Below are positions 8,833 through 16,373 of a DNA stretch of 64,000 bases, piece after piece (within the stretch, counting starts at the first letter, position 1; every line of letters starts with the position of its first letter). This stretch comes from Mycolicibacterium cosmeticum. Lineage in GTDB: Bacteria; Actinomycetota; Actinomycetes; Mycobacteriales; Mycobacteriaceae. A program made the translations under genes and the position numbers. Below the pieces are notes generated by a model that was not told where the DNA came from, ran no database searches, and worked only from the letters and a program-made list of their open reading frames with translations. The stretch covers positions 2,976,001 through 3,040,000 of the forward strand of contig NZ_CCBB010000001.1 in NCBI RefSeq assembly GCF_000613185.1. The letters run 5' to 3'.

Positions 8833-9246
8833 AGCGTAACTCACAAAAGCCCCACCAGTAACAGCAGCCACATAATTACAATGGTGAAATTCGCTGCGGC
8901 AGTTCGCGATTTGAATGCGGCACTACTGAGCTGAAGGCGTTTCGCGGTTGGGAAGGCGCGCGTGAATAGCGGCCTGGATGAGCGCACCTTGTGCGAGCTT
9001 CACGGAGAGGGGGGCACGATGGGCGGTCGTCGGGGTAAGCCGTTCTGCCTAGAGCGGTCATGTGAAGCCCTCGTCGGCGGAAGCGCACCGCCTTCGGTCA
9101 TCGGGGAGCCGACGGGCTCCCGCTGCGCCGACGACCGCCGGTACGACAACGGCATCCCAGAAGAACCTCAAATAGACTGCAGAGCAACGGTTGTCAGTGT
9201 CTCCGCGCAGTGAAGCAATGTCGCCGTATCGAGCATTTTTCCATGC
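8833..9246. other. Intergenic region between ripB-like and L,D-transpeptidase genes
   Basis: About 410 bases with no credible gene. A GGGAGCC/GGCTCCC hairpin sits near 9105-9122 but has no T-tract. The first 60 bases are AT-richer than the surroundings and probably hold the promoter of the RipB-like gene. Nothing else recognised. Confidence 0.4.
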
Positions 9247-10470
9247 TCAGAGGTTGGCGTTTCCGGCCTTCCATTGCCCCCAGGGGACGTTCCAGTCGCC
9301 GAGACCGTCGGTTCCTGACAGGGTGGGGCCGGTCGTGTTGATCACTTCCACGATGTCGCCGCGTCGGGTGTTGTCGTAGAACCAGCGGGCATTGGCAGGA
9401 TTGACGTTGAGACATCCGTGGCTGACATTGGCTACGCCTTGGCTACCCACCGACCAGGGGGCCGAGTGCACGTAGATGCCGCTGTAGGACATTTGCGTGG
9501 CCCATTCAACTTCGGTGCGGTACCCATCGGGTGAGTTGACGGGCACTCCGTAGGTGGACGAATCCATCACCAGGAATGAGTAGCGGTCGCCGATGATGTA
9601 GGCGCCGTTGTCGGTGGGCGTTGTGGCTTTGCCCATGGAGATGGGCATGGTTTTGACGACTGCGCCGTTGCGCCGCACGGTCATCGTCTTGGTGGCGTCA
9701 TCGGCGGTGGCGATGATCTGGTCGCCGATGGTGAAGCGCGTGGTGACATCATCCTGGCCGAAGAGCCCGTCACCGAAGTCGACACCGTAAGCCTTGACTG
9801 ACACCTCAACCTCCGTGCCGGGCTCCCAGTACTCGGCGGGGCGCCAGCGGACTTCACGATTGCTGAGCCAGTAGAAGGCGCCCTCCACGGGTGGGTTCGT
9901 GGTCACGGTGATCGCCTGCTGCGCCGCCACTCGGTTCGTGATGTTCTCGTCAAAACGAACCGCAATGGGTTGACCCACGCCCACCGTTTCCCCGTCATTG
10001 GGCAACACGTAGGGCATCGTCAGGTTTTCGGGGGAATGGGTTTCGAATGTTGCGCTGGTGCTTGTCGTTCCGCCAAGTCCTTGTGCGTGCGCCTGCAGGG
10101 TGTACTGCGTGTTGTAACCCCGCGGTTCCGCCGAGGACCAGGTAACGCCGTCGGCGCCCGGCTGCCCGTCGACAAGTTCGCCCGCCTCGTTGGTCAGCGA
10201 CACGTGGCCGAGAACTCCGTCGCCGGCGGTAACGGTGATGGGGGCATCGACGGCGACCCCGATGGCGCCATCAGTGACGGACGCTTCGAGTTTCGGCACG
10301 AGCAAGTCTGCGTAGGGCGTGCCCTTGTCGGTGATGACGTCGGGCGTGGGTGCCGCCGCCGGGGATGAGGTGCAGGCGGTCGCGATCAGCAGCACCGCCA
10401 CCGCGAGGACGAACGTGCGCAGCCAGTGCGTCGTCGCTCGAAACGCTGGCGGGCAGCCTGTCTGCGGCAT
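9247..10470 (-). CDS. LdtMt2-type L,D-transpeptidase lipoprotein
   Basis: 407 aa from the ATG at 10470; a longer frame to 10563 lacks support. A signal peptide ends in a lipobox IATAC (lipid-modified Cys), then two Ig-like domains (about residues 45-245) and a YkuD catalytic domain with the signature HSAPWSVG...SHGCLN. The nucleophile is Cys353, next to Cys354 of M. tuberculosis LdtMt2 (408 aa). These enzymes form 3-3 cross-links in mycobacterial peptidoglycan and are the target of carbapenems. Placing it near RipA/RipB-type hydrolases and a BlaI/BlaR-like pair suggests a wall-repair unit. I found no CTACGTAG core in its immediate upstream region. Confidence 0.92.
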   Translation of the reverse strand: MPQTGCPPAFRATTHWLRTFVLAVAVLLIATACTSSPAAAPTPDVITDKGTPYADLLVPKLEASVTDGAIGVAVDAPITVTAGDGVLGHVSLTNEAGELVDGQPGADGVTWSSAEPRGYNTQYTLQAHAQGLGGTTSTSATFETHSPENLTMPYVLPNDGETVGVGQPIAVRFDENITNRVAAQQAITVTTNPPVEGAFYWLSNREVRWRPAEYWEPGTEVEVSVKAYGVDFGDGLFGQDDVTTRFTIGDQIIATADDATKTMTVRRNGAVVKTMPISMGKATTPTDNGAYIIGDRYSFLVMDSSTYGVPVNSPDGYRTEVEWATQMSYSGIYVHSAPWSVGSQGVANVSHGCLNVNPANARWFYDNTRRGDIVEVINTTGPTLSGTDGLGDWNVPWGQWKAGNANL

Positions 10471-10893
10471 GAGTGGGGCTCTCCGTATCGGGTTGTCGTC
10501 ATCGGCTAATGGGCGGGGCACGGCCTGGTGCGTCGCGAGGGCCGGTCGCGGGCGACGGTGCACCGTTCACGGGTATGCCTGCCAGTATGCTGACGCGTCG
10601 TTTGCCTTTCTTAGTCCTTCGATGAAGATTCGATAAAGGCGCCGCTAAGAGCCGACTCCTCGGGTTTGCGCAACCGCGAAATTCGGAGGTGCGTCCGTCT
10701 AGCGATCCCAGCTGATAGTGGTGGAGTCGGCTGTCGTTGTCGTGAACCTCACAGAGGACGACGGCCGCCGGGTCGAGCGCTGCGCCGGTGAGTGCGGGGG
10801 CCACGGCTGCAGACGGCATGAGACTCGTACTCCGGCGCTTATCAACAGCGGTCGGCGAGCATTATCCGATAGGGCGCGCCCATTGTGCATGGA

Positions 10894-10908
10894 TACCCCC
10901 GAGGGGTA
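10894..10908. promoter_or_regulatory. CsoR-type copper operator (orphan)
   Basis: TACCCC-CGA-GGGGTA is a perfect 6+6 inverted repeat. It matches the GC-rich, TACC-ended operator type known for CsoR/RicR repressors and resembles the two boxes before copZ in this window. No annotated copper gene follows directly; the first candidate downstream is a small Cys-containing frame at 10963. Confidence 0.7.
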
Positions 10909-10962
10909 CTTTGCGGTGGTATCCGCGGCGGGTACGTTGTCGACTGGGAAGGCCTTTCGCTC

Positions 10963-11109
10963 GTGACGGCACAAGAGAAATTCCGGCGGCTCATCGAAAG
11001 TTCAACAATGAGGTCGATTGCCAAGTGCATCGCCCTGTGTACGTTTAGCCAGATCACCGGCAGGCGAAGTCCCATCAAGGCCAATGAGGGGAAATCTTGC
11101 TGCAGCTGA
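10963..11109 (+). CDS. Possible copper-inducible small protein, 48 aa
   Basis: A short frame from GTG 10963, with GGGAAGG about 10 bases upstream, ending at TGA 11109. It has four Cys (KCIALC and a C-terminal SCCS) and a basic, amphipathic N-terminal half. It lies 55 bases after the orphan CsoR-type box. I recognise no family; it is not MymT by sequence. The case for it being a gene is its position and Cys pattern only. Small copper-induced proteins exist in mycobacteria (MymT, SocAB), which makes this worth testing. Confidence 0.35.
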   Translation: MTAQEKFRRLIESSTMRSIAKCIALCTFSQITGRRSPIKANEGKSCCS

Positions 11110-11140
11110 CGGCGGGAGCGGCGGCACTGTTTCGATGGCG

Positions 11141-11950
11141 CTAAGCATCCGGGTCCAACGTGGTGGCGAGGAACTGTTCGATTTCCGGGCCGAAGGCGTG
11201 CGCCAGGTCGTCAGCGGCGACCAACCGGTCCGACATTGTGGATTCGGCGAGCACTCCGTGCGGAAGGGTGTCGGCGAGGGTGCGTGCGAGTTGAGTGGGG
11301 TGACGTGGGTCATCGCCGGCGATGATGAGCGTCGGAGTGTCGATGCGTCGGAGTTCCTCGACTGCGGCGAAGGCGCGGTCATGACCGATTGCCGCTGCGG
11401 CAGCGGCGCTTTGGGCGTCAGCGCGCGGAATGGCCTCGGTGACGAGGTTGGCGATGAGTGGCTGAAGATGAGGAACAAACAGCTCCCAGGCGGCCTGTAG
11501 GCCGCGGGAGCGGGCGCGCTCGGCGAAGCGGTCCATCAGCTTTGTGTCTTTAGTCTTGTCCTGGTCGTCCTCGATGGCTTCAGCACTGATGACGACAGCC
11601 GACCGGGCGATCTGGGGGTGTTGGAGGCATGTCCGCAAGGCGATCGTGCCGCCGAGGCCGGCGCCGACGAGGTGCGTGGACGTGGCGTCGAGCGCGTGCA
11701 TGATCGCGATGGTGTCGGTGACGTACTGATTCCATCGGTGCAGCGTCGGGTCGGGGCATCGCGATGCTCCGTACCCTCGAATGTCCGGCAGCGCAACGCG
11801 ATACCGGCCGGCAAGTCGGTCGGCAAGTGGCCGCATGCTGTGGTGATCGGGCCCACCGCCGTGCAGCATGATGATCAGCTCGCCGCGGCCGACGACCTCG
11901 CCCATGAGGGGCCAGCCGTCATCGCCGACGTGCAGCGTGTGCATCACCAT
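11141..11950 (-). CDS. Alpha/beta-hydrolase fold protein lacking the nucleophile Ser
   Basis: 269 aa from ATG 11950, with GGGAGA just upstream. It has an alpha/beta-hydrolase pattern: oxyanion HGGGPDH, strand LPDIRGYGAS, then the nucleophile elbow. The elbow reads VGAGLGGTIAL, where the usual G-H-S-x-G-G has A and G in place of H and S, so the catalytic Ser is missing. The acid (AGDDPRH) and a late His (DDLAHAF) remain recognisable. It is divergent from copZ and shares the region holding two CsoR boxes, so it may be copper-regulated. It is either a pseudo-enzyme with a binding role or uses another residue. Confidence 0.75.
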   Translation of the reverse strand: MVMHTLHVGDDGWPLMGEVVGRGELIIMLHGGGPDHHSMRPLADRLAGRYRVALPDIRGYGASRCPDPTLHRWNQYVTDTIAIMHALDATSTHLVGAGLGGTIALRTCLQHPQIARSAVVISAEAIEDDQDKTKDTKLMDRFAERARSRGLQAAWELFVPHLQPLIANLVTEAIPRADAQSAAAAAAIGHDRAFAAVEELRRIDTPTLIIAGDDPRHPTQLARTLADTLPHGVLAESTMSDRLVAADDLAHAFGPEIEQFLATTLDPDA

Positions 11951-12024
11951 CTATGTCTCCCTTCGTCGGGGATACCTCGACTTACGTCGCGGCGGCATCA
12001 GGAAAGAAGCCCGTCCTTGCAACA

Positions 12025-12039
12025 TACCCTCTGGGGGTA
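12025..12039. promoter_or_regulatory. CsoR-type copper operator 1 before copZ
   Basis: TACCCTCTGGGGGTA, extended by A and T on either side, forms a TACCC...GGGTA inverted repeat. It lies in the divergent region between the hydrolase-fold gene (start 11950) and copZ (start 12101), so it could control both directions. Confidence 0.75.
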
Positions 12040-12055
12040 TACATTGGCGTACGCA

Positions 12056-12070
12056 TACCCGGTAGGGGTA
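12056..12070. promoter_or_regulatory. CsoR-type copper operator 2 before copZ
   Basis: TACCCGGTAGGGGTA, again flanked by A and T, is centred 31 bp from operator 1, about three helical turns, which would place both on the same DNA face. It is followed by the copZ leader with a GGGAG ribosome site at 12089-12093. Confidence 0.75.
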
Positions 12071-12100
12071 TAACAGGAGTTTGACGATGGGAGTTCGGTC

Positions 12101-12313
12101 ATGAGCACGATCACGTTCGCCGTCACAGGAATGACCTGCGGGCATTGCGAGGTGTCGGTGCGCGAGGAAGTCGGCGAGGTTGCCGGTGTTCAGGACGTCG
12201 AGGTCAGCGCCGCGACGGGCACTCTGATCGTGACCTACAGCGGTTCTGTCGATGACGCGCAGATCCTGCGTGCGGTCGACGAGGCCGGTTATTCGGCGGT
12301 GCGTGTCGCATGA
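12101..12313 (+). CDS. copZ: CopZ-like copper chaperone (HMA domain)
   Basis: 70 aa, a single heavy-metal-associated domain with the Cu(I) motif MTCGHC at residues 11-16 and the usual VEVSAATGTL and GYSAV strands. It would bind Cu(I) in the cytosol and pass it to the P-type ATPase encoded downstream, or to CsoR. It is the first gene after two CsoR boxes and overlaps the next gene by ATGA. Confidence 0.93.
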   Translation: MSTITFAVTGMTCGHCEVSVREEVGEVAGVQDVEVSAATGTLIVTYSGSVDDAQILRAVDEAGYSAVRVA

Positions 12314-13281
12314 ACGCTGCGGGACGGTTGGCCGCTTTTGGTGCCGCACTGGTGGTGGCGTTCACGGCGGCGTACGTCACTGCCGCAGCGGTTGTCCCCG
12401 ACACCGCGCCAACCGCTACACAGAACCCCGGCGCTGAGCCCGCGGCGGATCACAGCGCCCCAACCGAGCAAGCCTTGCCGGCATCTGCTTTGTCCGCTGA
12501 TCCGCCGGGGTTGTCGCTCGCCCAAGGCGGATACGCGCTGAGCCCCGTGCAGGCGCCCGGAGCACCGAATGACCGTGGCCGGTTGAGCTTCACCATTGCT
12601 GGTCCCAGCGGCACGCCGCTGCTGGACTACGCGACGGTGCACGACAAGCAGCTGCATCTCATCGTCGTCCGCTCCGATGGTCAGCACTTCGCGCACGTAC
12701 ACCCGGTTCTGGATCAGGCAACCGGCCTATGGTCGATGCCTTGGGTGTGGAAGTCCGCCGGGACCTACCGGGTGTTCGCGGATTTCCAGCCTGCCCAGGC
12801 CGGAAGTACCAAACTCACGCTCACCCGCACGGTCGACGTGGCCGGCGAATTCGCCCCGTCGATGCCGGTGACCACACGCACTGTGGATGAAATTGCCGGA
12901 TACACCGTGGAACTCGACGGTGCGCTCACCGCGGGCGTCTCGACACAGGTCACAGCGAAGGTCTCCCGTGACGGCGAGCCGGTGACCACATTGCGGCCCT
13001 ACCTGGGGGCATACGGGCACCTCGTCGCTCTGCGTGAAGGTGACCTGGCATATCTGCACGTGCACCCTGAGGGCGCTGAGCCGGTGGGGGACCGCACCGG
13101 TGGGCCTGCGGTGTCGTTCGCGGCGACCGCACCCACCGCCGGTCGCTACCTGCTCTACCTCGACTTCAAGGTCGACGACACCGTGCATACCGCGACCTTC
13201 GTCGTCGACGCCGCACGCGGTGACACCAATCAGCCCTCACCGGAATCGCCCGGCGACGCCGGCCATGCCGGCGGGCACTGA
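12310..13281 (+). CDS. Secreted or membrane-anchored metal-binding protein with HxH motifs
   Basis: 323 aa. An N-terminal hydrophobic segment (about residues 8-28) is followed by an Ala/Pro/Thr-rich stretch and two similar beta-rich halves. Each half has a His motif in the same setting: FAHVHP (near residue 118) and YLHVHP (near 250). A His/Gly-rich C-terminus (DAGHAGGH) could also bind metal. The repeat implies an internal duplication. Its position between copZ and the copper ATPase, with ATGA coupling to copZ, supports a periplasmic copper-binding role. I know similar proteins from actinobacterial copper loci but no assigned function. Confidence 0.75.
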   Translation: MNAAGRLAAFGAALVVAFTAAYVTAAAVVPDTAPTATQNPGAEPAADHSAPTEQALPASALSADPPGLSLAQGGYALSPVQAPGAPNDRGRLSFTIAGPSGTPLLDYATVHDKQLHLIVVRSDGQHFAHVHPVLDQATGLWSMPWVWKSAGTYRVFADFQPAQAGSTKLTLTRTVDVAGEFAPSMPVTTRTVDEIAGYTVELDGALTAGVSTQVTAKVSRDGEPVTTLRPYLGAYGHLVALREGDLAYLHVHPEGAEPVGDRTGGPAVSFAATAPTAGRYLLYLDFKVDDTVHTATFVVDAARGDTNQPSPESPGDAGHAGGH

Positions 13282-13323
13282 CGACTTCCGTCCGACCTTC
13301 AAAGCTGAAAGGCAGTGGCACAC

Positions 13324-15591
13324 ATGACGACATCGATACCGGTGCCCGGCCCGAGCGTTGAATTACGCATCGGGGGAATGACCTGCGCCTCGTGCGCCAA
13401 CCGCATCGAGCGCAAGCTCAACAAGATCGATGGTGTCGCGGCAACGGTGAACTATGCGACCGAGAAGGCCACCGTCACGGTGCCTGACGGCTACGATCCC
13501 GCACTATTGATCGCTGAGGTGGAAAGCGCCGGCTACAGCGCCGTGTTACCCACACCGGCGAAGCCCGCCCCGACTGGGGCGACAGGCGAGACCGATGACC
13601 CCGACATGGTGGCCCTGCGCCACCGGTTGACCGGTTCGGTGCTGTTGTCGGTGCCGGTCGTCGCGATGGCGATGATCCCCGCGCTGCAGTTCACCTACTG
13701 GCAGTGGGCGTCGCTGGTGCTGGCTTCGCCGGTGATCGTTTGGGCGGCGTGGCCGTTTCACCGCGCCGCCTGGGCCAATCTGCGCCACGCCACGGCGACG
13801 ATGGACACGCTCATCTCCCTGGGCACGTTGTCGGCCTTCCTGTGGTCGCTGTACGCGCTGTTCTTCGGGACCGCCGGCACCCCGGGAATGAAGCATCCGT
13901 TCGAGTTGACACTGGCACCGTCTCACGGCGCCGCCAACATCTACCTCGAAGTCGCTGCCGGTGTAACGACATTCATCCTTGCGGGGCGCTATTTCGAGAA
14001 GCGGTCCAAACGGCAGGCCGGTGCGGCGCTGCGCGCGCTTCTGGAGATGGGTGCCAAGGAGGTGTCCGTGCTGCGCGACGGCGCGGAAGCGAAGATCGCC
14101 GTCGAGGACCTGATAGTGGGCGACGAGTTCGTCGTGCGCCCAGGGGAGAAGATCGCCACTGACGGGGTGGTGGTATCGGGGACATCAGCGGTCGATGCCT
14201 CGATGCTGACCGGCGAATCGGTCCCCGTGGAGGTCGGTCCAGGGGACACCGTGGTCGGTGCGACCGTCAACGCCGGCGGGCGGCTGGTGGTGCGTGCAAC
14301 CCGCATCGGTTCCGACACGCAGTTGGCGCAGATGGCCCACTTGGTGGAGAACGCCCAAACGGGCAAAGCCCAGGTCCAGCGGCTGGCCGATCGCATCTCC
14401 GGTGTCTTTGTGCCGATCGTCCTGGCGATCGCGGTGATGACGCTCGGCGCGTGGCTGGGCGCGGGATTTGAAGTCGCGGCGGCTTTTACCGCCGCGGTGG
14501 CGGTTCTGGTCATTGCTTGCCCCTGCGCGCTGGGTTTGGCCACGCCGACGGCACTGCTGGTGGGCACCGGTCGCGGCGCGCAAATGGGCGTGTTGATCAA
14601 GGGCCCGGAGGTGCTGGAGTCCACCCGCAAGGTCGACACCGTGGTGTTGGACAAGACCGGCACCGTCACTACCGGGAAGATGACCCTGGTCGACGTCGTT
14701 ACCGTCCGGGGAACAGAACGTATGGACCTGCTCCGGTTGGCCGGGGCAGTGGAGAACGCCTCAGAGCACCCGATCGCCCAAGCCATCGCCACCGCCGCCG
14801 CCGAAGAGCTCGGGACGCTACCCACCCCTGAGGATTTCGCCAACGTCGAAGGCAAGGGTGTGCAGGGCGTTGTCGACGGCCACGCCGTCGTCGTGGGGAG
14901 GGAATCGCTGCTCGCCGACTGGTCCCAACACCTGAGCCCAGAGTTGGTGCAGGCGAAAGAAGAAGCGCAAGCGCAGGGCAAGACAGTGGTCGCGGTCTGC
15001 TGGGACGGTCAGGCTCGCGGCATCCTCGTCGTCGCGGATACCGTGAAACCGACTAGCGCGCAGGCAATCGCACAGATGCGTGAGCTTGGCCTGACGCCGG
15101 TGCTGCTCACCGGGGACAACGAAGCCGTCGCCCGGCAGATCGCCGCCGAGGTCGGCATTGACACCGTGATCGCGGAGGTCATGCCCAACGATAAAGTCGA
15201 CGTCATCGCCCGGCTGCAGGCCGAGGGTAAAACGGTGGCGATGGTCGGCGATGGCGTCAACGATGCGCCCGCCCTCGCCCAAGCCGACCTCGGCTTGGCC
15301 ATGGGTACCGGAACCGATGTCGCGATCGAAGCATCCGACATCACCTTGGTGCGCGGTGACCTGCGCAGCGCCGTCGACGCGATCCGGCTGTCCCGCAAAA
15401 CACTATCGACGATCAAGAGCAACCTGTTCTGGGCGTTCGCCTACAACGTCGCCGCCATACCGGTCGCGGCACTGGGCATGCTCAACCCGATGCTCGCCGG
15501 CGCGGCCATGGCATTCTCCAGCGTCTTCGTCGTGGGCAACAGCCTGCGGCTGCGCGGCTTCACCTCCACCTCCTTCGCCCCTACCCATTAA
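13324..15591 (+). CDS. copA: Copper-exporting P1B-1 ATPase (CopA/CtpV-like)
   Basis: 755 aa from ATG 13324, eleven bases after GAAAGG; a GTG at 13315 is too close to that site. Order: HMA domain (MTCASC near residue 20), eight predicted TM helices, actuator loop (MLTGES), TM6 motif [10 protein letters not shown], phosphorylation site DKTGT, SEHP motif, [10 protein letters not shown] hinge, and the late helix motif MAFSS typical of Cu(I) specificity. It exports Cu(I) across the inner membrane using ATP. It lies in the copZ operon under the CsoR boxes. Confidence 0.95.
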   Translation: MTTSIPVPGPSVELRIGGMTCASCANRIERKLNKIDGVAATVNYATEKATVTVPDGYDPALLIAEVESAGYSAVLPTPAKPAPTGATGETDDPDMVALRHRLTGSVLLSVPVVAMAMIPALQFTYWQWASLVLASPVIVWAAWPFHRAAWANLRHATATMDTLISLGTLSAFLWSLYALFFGTAGTPGMKHPFELTLAPSHGAANIYLEVAAGVTTFILAGRYFEKRSKRQAGAALRALLEMGAKEVSVLRDGAEAKIAVEDLIVGDEFVVRPGEKIATDGVVVSGTSAVDASMLTGESVPVEVGPGDTVVGATVNAGGRLVVRATRIGSDTQLAQMAHLVENAQTGKAQVQRLADRISGVFVPIVLAIAVMTLGAWLGAGFEVAAAFTAAVAVLVIACPCALGLATPTALLVGTGRGAQMGVLIKGPEVLESTRKVDTVVLDKTGTVTTGKMTLVDVVTVRGTERMDLLRLAGAVENASEHPIAQAIATAAAEELGTLPTPEDFANVEGKGVQGVVDGHAVVVGRESLLADWSQHLSPELVQAKEEAQAQGKTVVAVCWDGQARGILVVADTVKPTSAQAIAQMRELGLTPVLLTGDNEAVARQIAAEVGIDTVIAEVMPNDKVDVIARLQAEGKTVAMVGDGVNDAPALAQADLGLAMGTGTDVAIEASDITLVRGDLRSAVDAIRLSRKTLSTIKSNLFWAFAYNVAAIPVAALGMLNPMLAGAAMAFSSVFVVGNSLRLRGFTSTSFAPTH

Positions 15592-15614
15592 GCCCTACTG
15601 CACTAGGAGAACCC

Positions 15615-15890
15615 ATGTCCGACAGCAAGAACGTGACGTCGAGCTGCTGCTGCAGCGGCTCAACACCAGACCTCGACACGACGGTCATCAATCCTGCGGC
15701 CACGAACCTCCTCGACCCCGCAACGGACCGGGCAACATGCCCGGTGATGCCCGGCACGCCGGTGGACAAGGTGGCCGCCGAAGCCGCGGGCCTGTTCCGC
15801 GACTACCGCGGCCGGCGGTATTGGTTCTGCTGCAAGGGATGTGGACCACGTTTTGACCGTGACCCCGACAAGTACGCCAGCGCGGCGTGA
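15615..15890 (+). CDS. YHS-domain protein with N-terminal Cys cluster
   Basis: 91 aa, preceded by TAGGAG. The N-terminus carries a CCCC-type run (SSCCCSGS), and the C-terminal half is a YHS-like domain (CPVMPGTPVDK..., YWFCCKGCGPRFDRDPDKY) with Cys pairs able to bind metal. YHS domains are found in copper ATPases and as small companions in copper operons. Probably a cytosolic copper-binding partner of the two ATPases on either side. Confidence 0.8.
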   Translation: MSDSKNVTSSCCCSGSTPDLDTTVINPAATNLLDPATDRATCPVMPGTPVDKVAAEAAGLFRDYRGRRYWFCCKGCGPRFDRDPDKYASAA

Positions 15891-15956
15891 CCGAATCCTA
15901 GACCCGACGACGCATCGCTGGTAGCGGCGCCCCGCTCACAGAACGAAGGATCTGCC

Positions 15957-16286
15957 ATGACTCACGTCGACGACGCTGACCACTGCCCCGCATCGGGTTC
16001 GGTGAACCACGGCTACATCACCGATAAAGACAAGTACCTCAAACGCTTGAAACGCATTGAGGGCCAAGCCCGCGGCATCAGCCGGATGATCGAGGAGGAA
16101 CGCTACTGCATCGACATTCTCACTCAAGCTGACGCGTTGACCAAAGCCCTGCAGAGCGTCGCGCTGGCCCTGCTCGACGACCACCTCCGACACTGCGTTC
16201 GAGACGCCGCTACCGCCGGGGGAGCGGCCGCTGACGCCAAACTCACCGAAGCATCCGAAGCGATCGCCCGACTCGTGCGCTCATGA
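15957..16286 (+). CDS. csoR: CsoR-family copper-sensing repressor
   Basis: 109 aa, all-helical. The DUF156 pattern is clear: RLKRIEGQARGISRMIEEERYC, with the Cu(I) ligands Cys in RYCIDIL and His/Cys in DDHLRHC (H-x3-C), the set described for M. tuberculosis CsoR (Cys36, His61, Cys65). Copper binding releases it from DNA. The TACCC...GGGTA boxes at 10894, 12025 and 12056 are the natural candidate sites. It is encoded within the operon it would regulate. Confidence 0.92.
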   Translation: MTHVDDADHCPASGSVNHGYITDKDKYLKRLKRIEGQARGISRMIEEERYCIDILTQADALTKALQSVALALLDDHLRHCVRDAATAGGAAADAKLTEASEAIARLVRS

Positions 16287-16373
16287 CCCCGCAACGGCGG
16301 TGCACCGGCGCCGCCACCTCGCTGCCACACCGCCCCGCGAACGAATACGTGAGACTTTTCAAGGAGACACAAC

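Noticed and set aside
9105..9122. GGGAGCC/GGCTCCC hairpin
   Set aside because: Possible terminator, but it is far from both gene ends and has no T-tract.
8962..9213. 83-codon + strand frame
   Set aside because: No ribosome site at its start and mixed, Cys/Arg-scattered composition without pattern.
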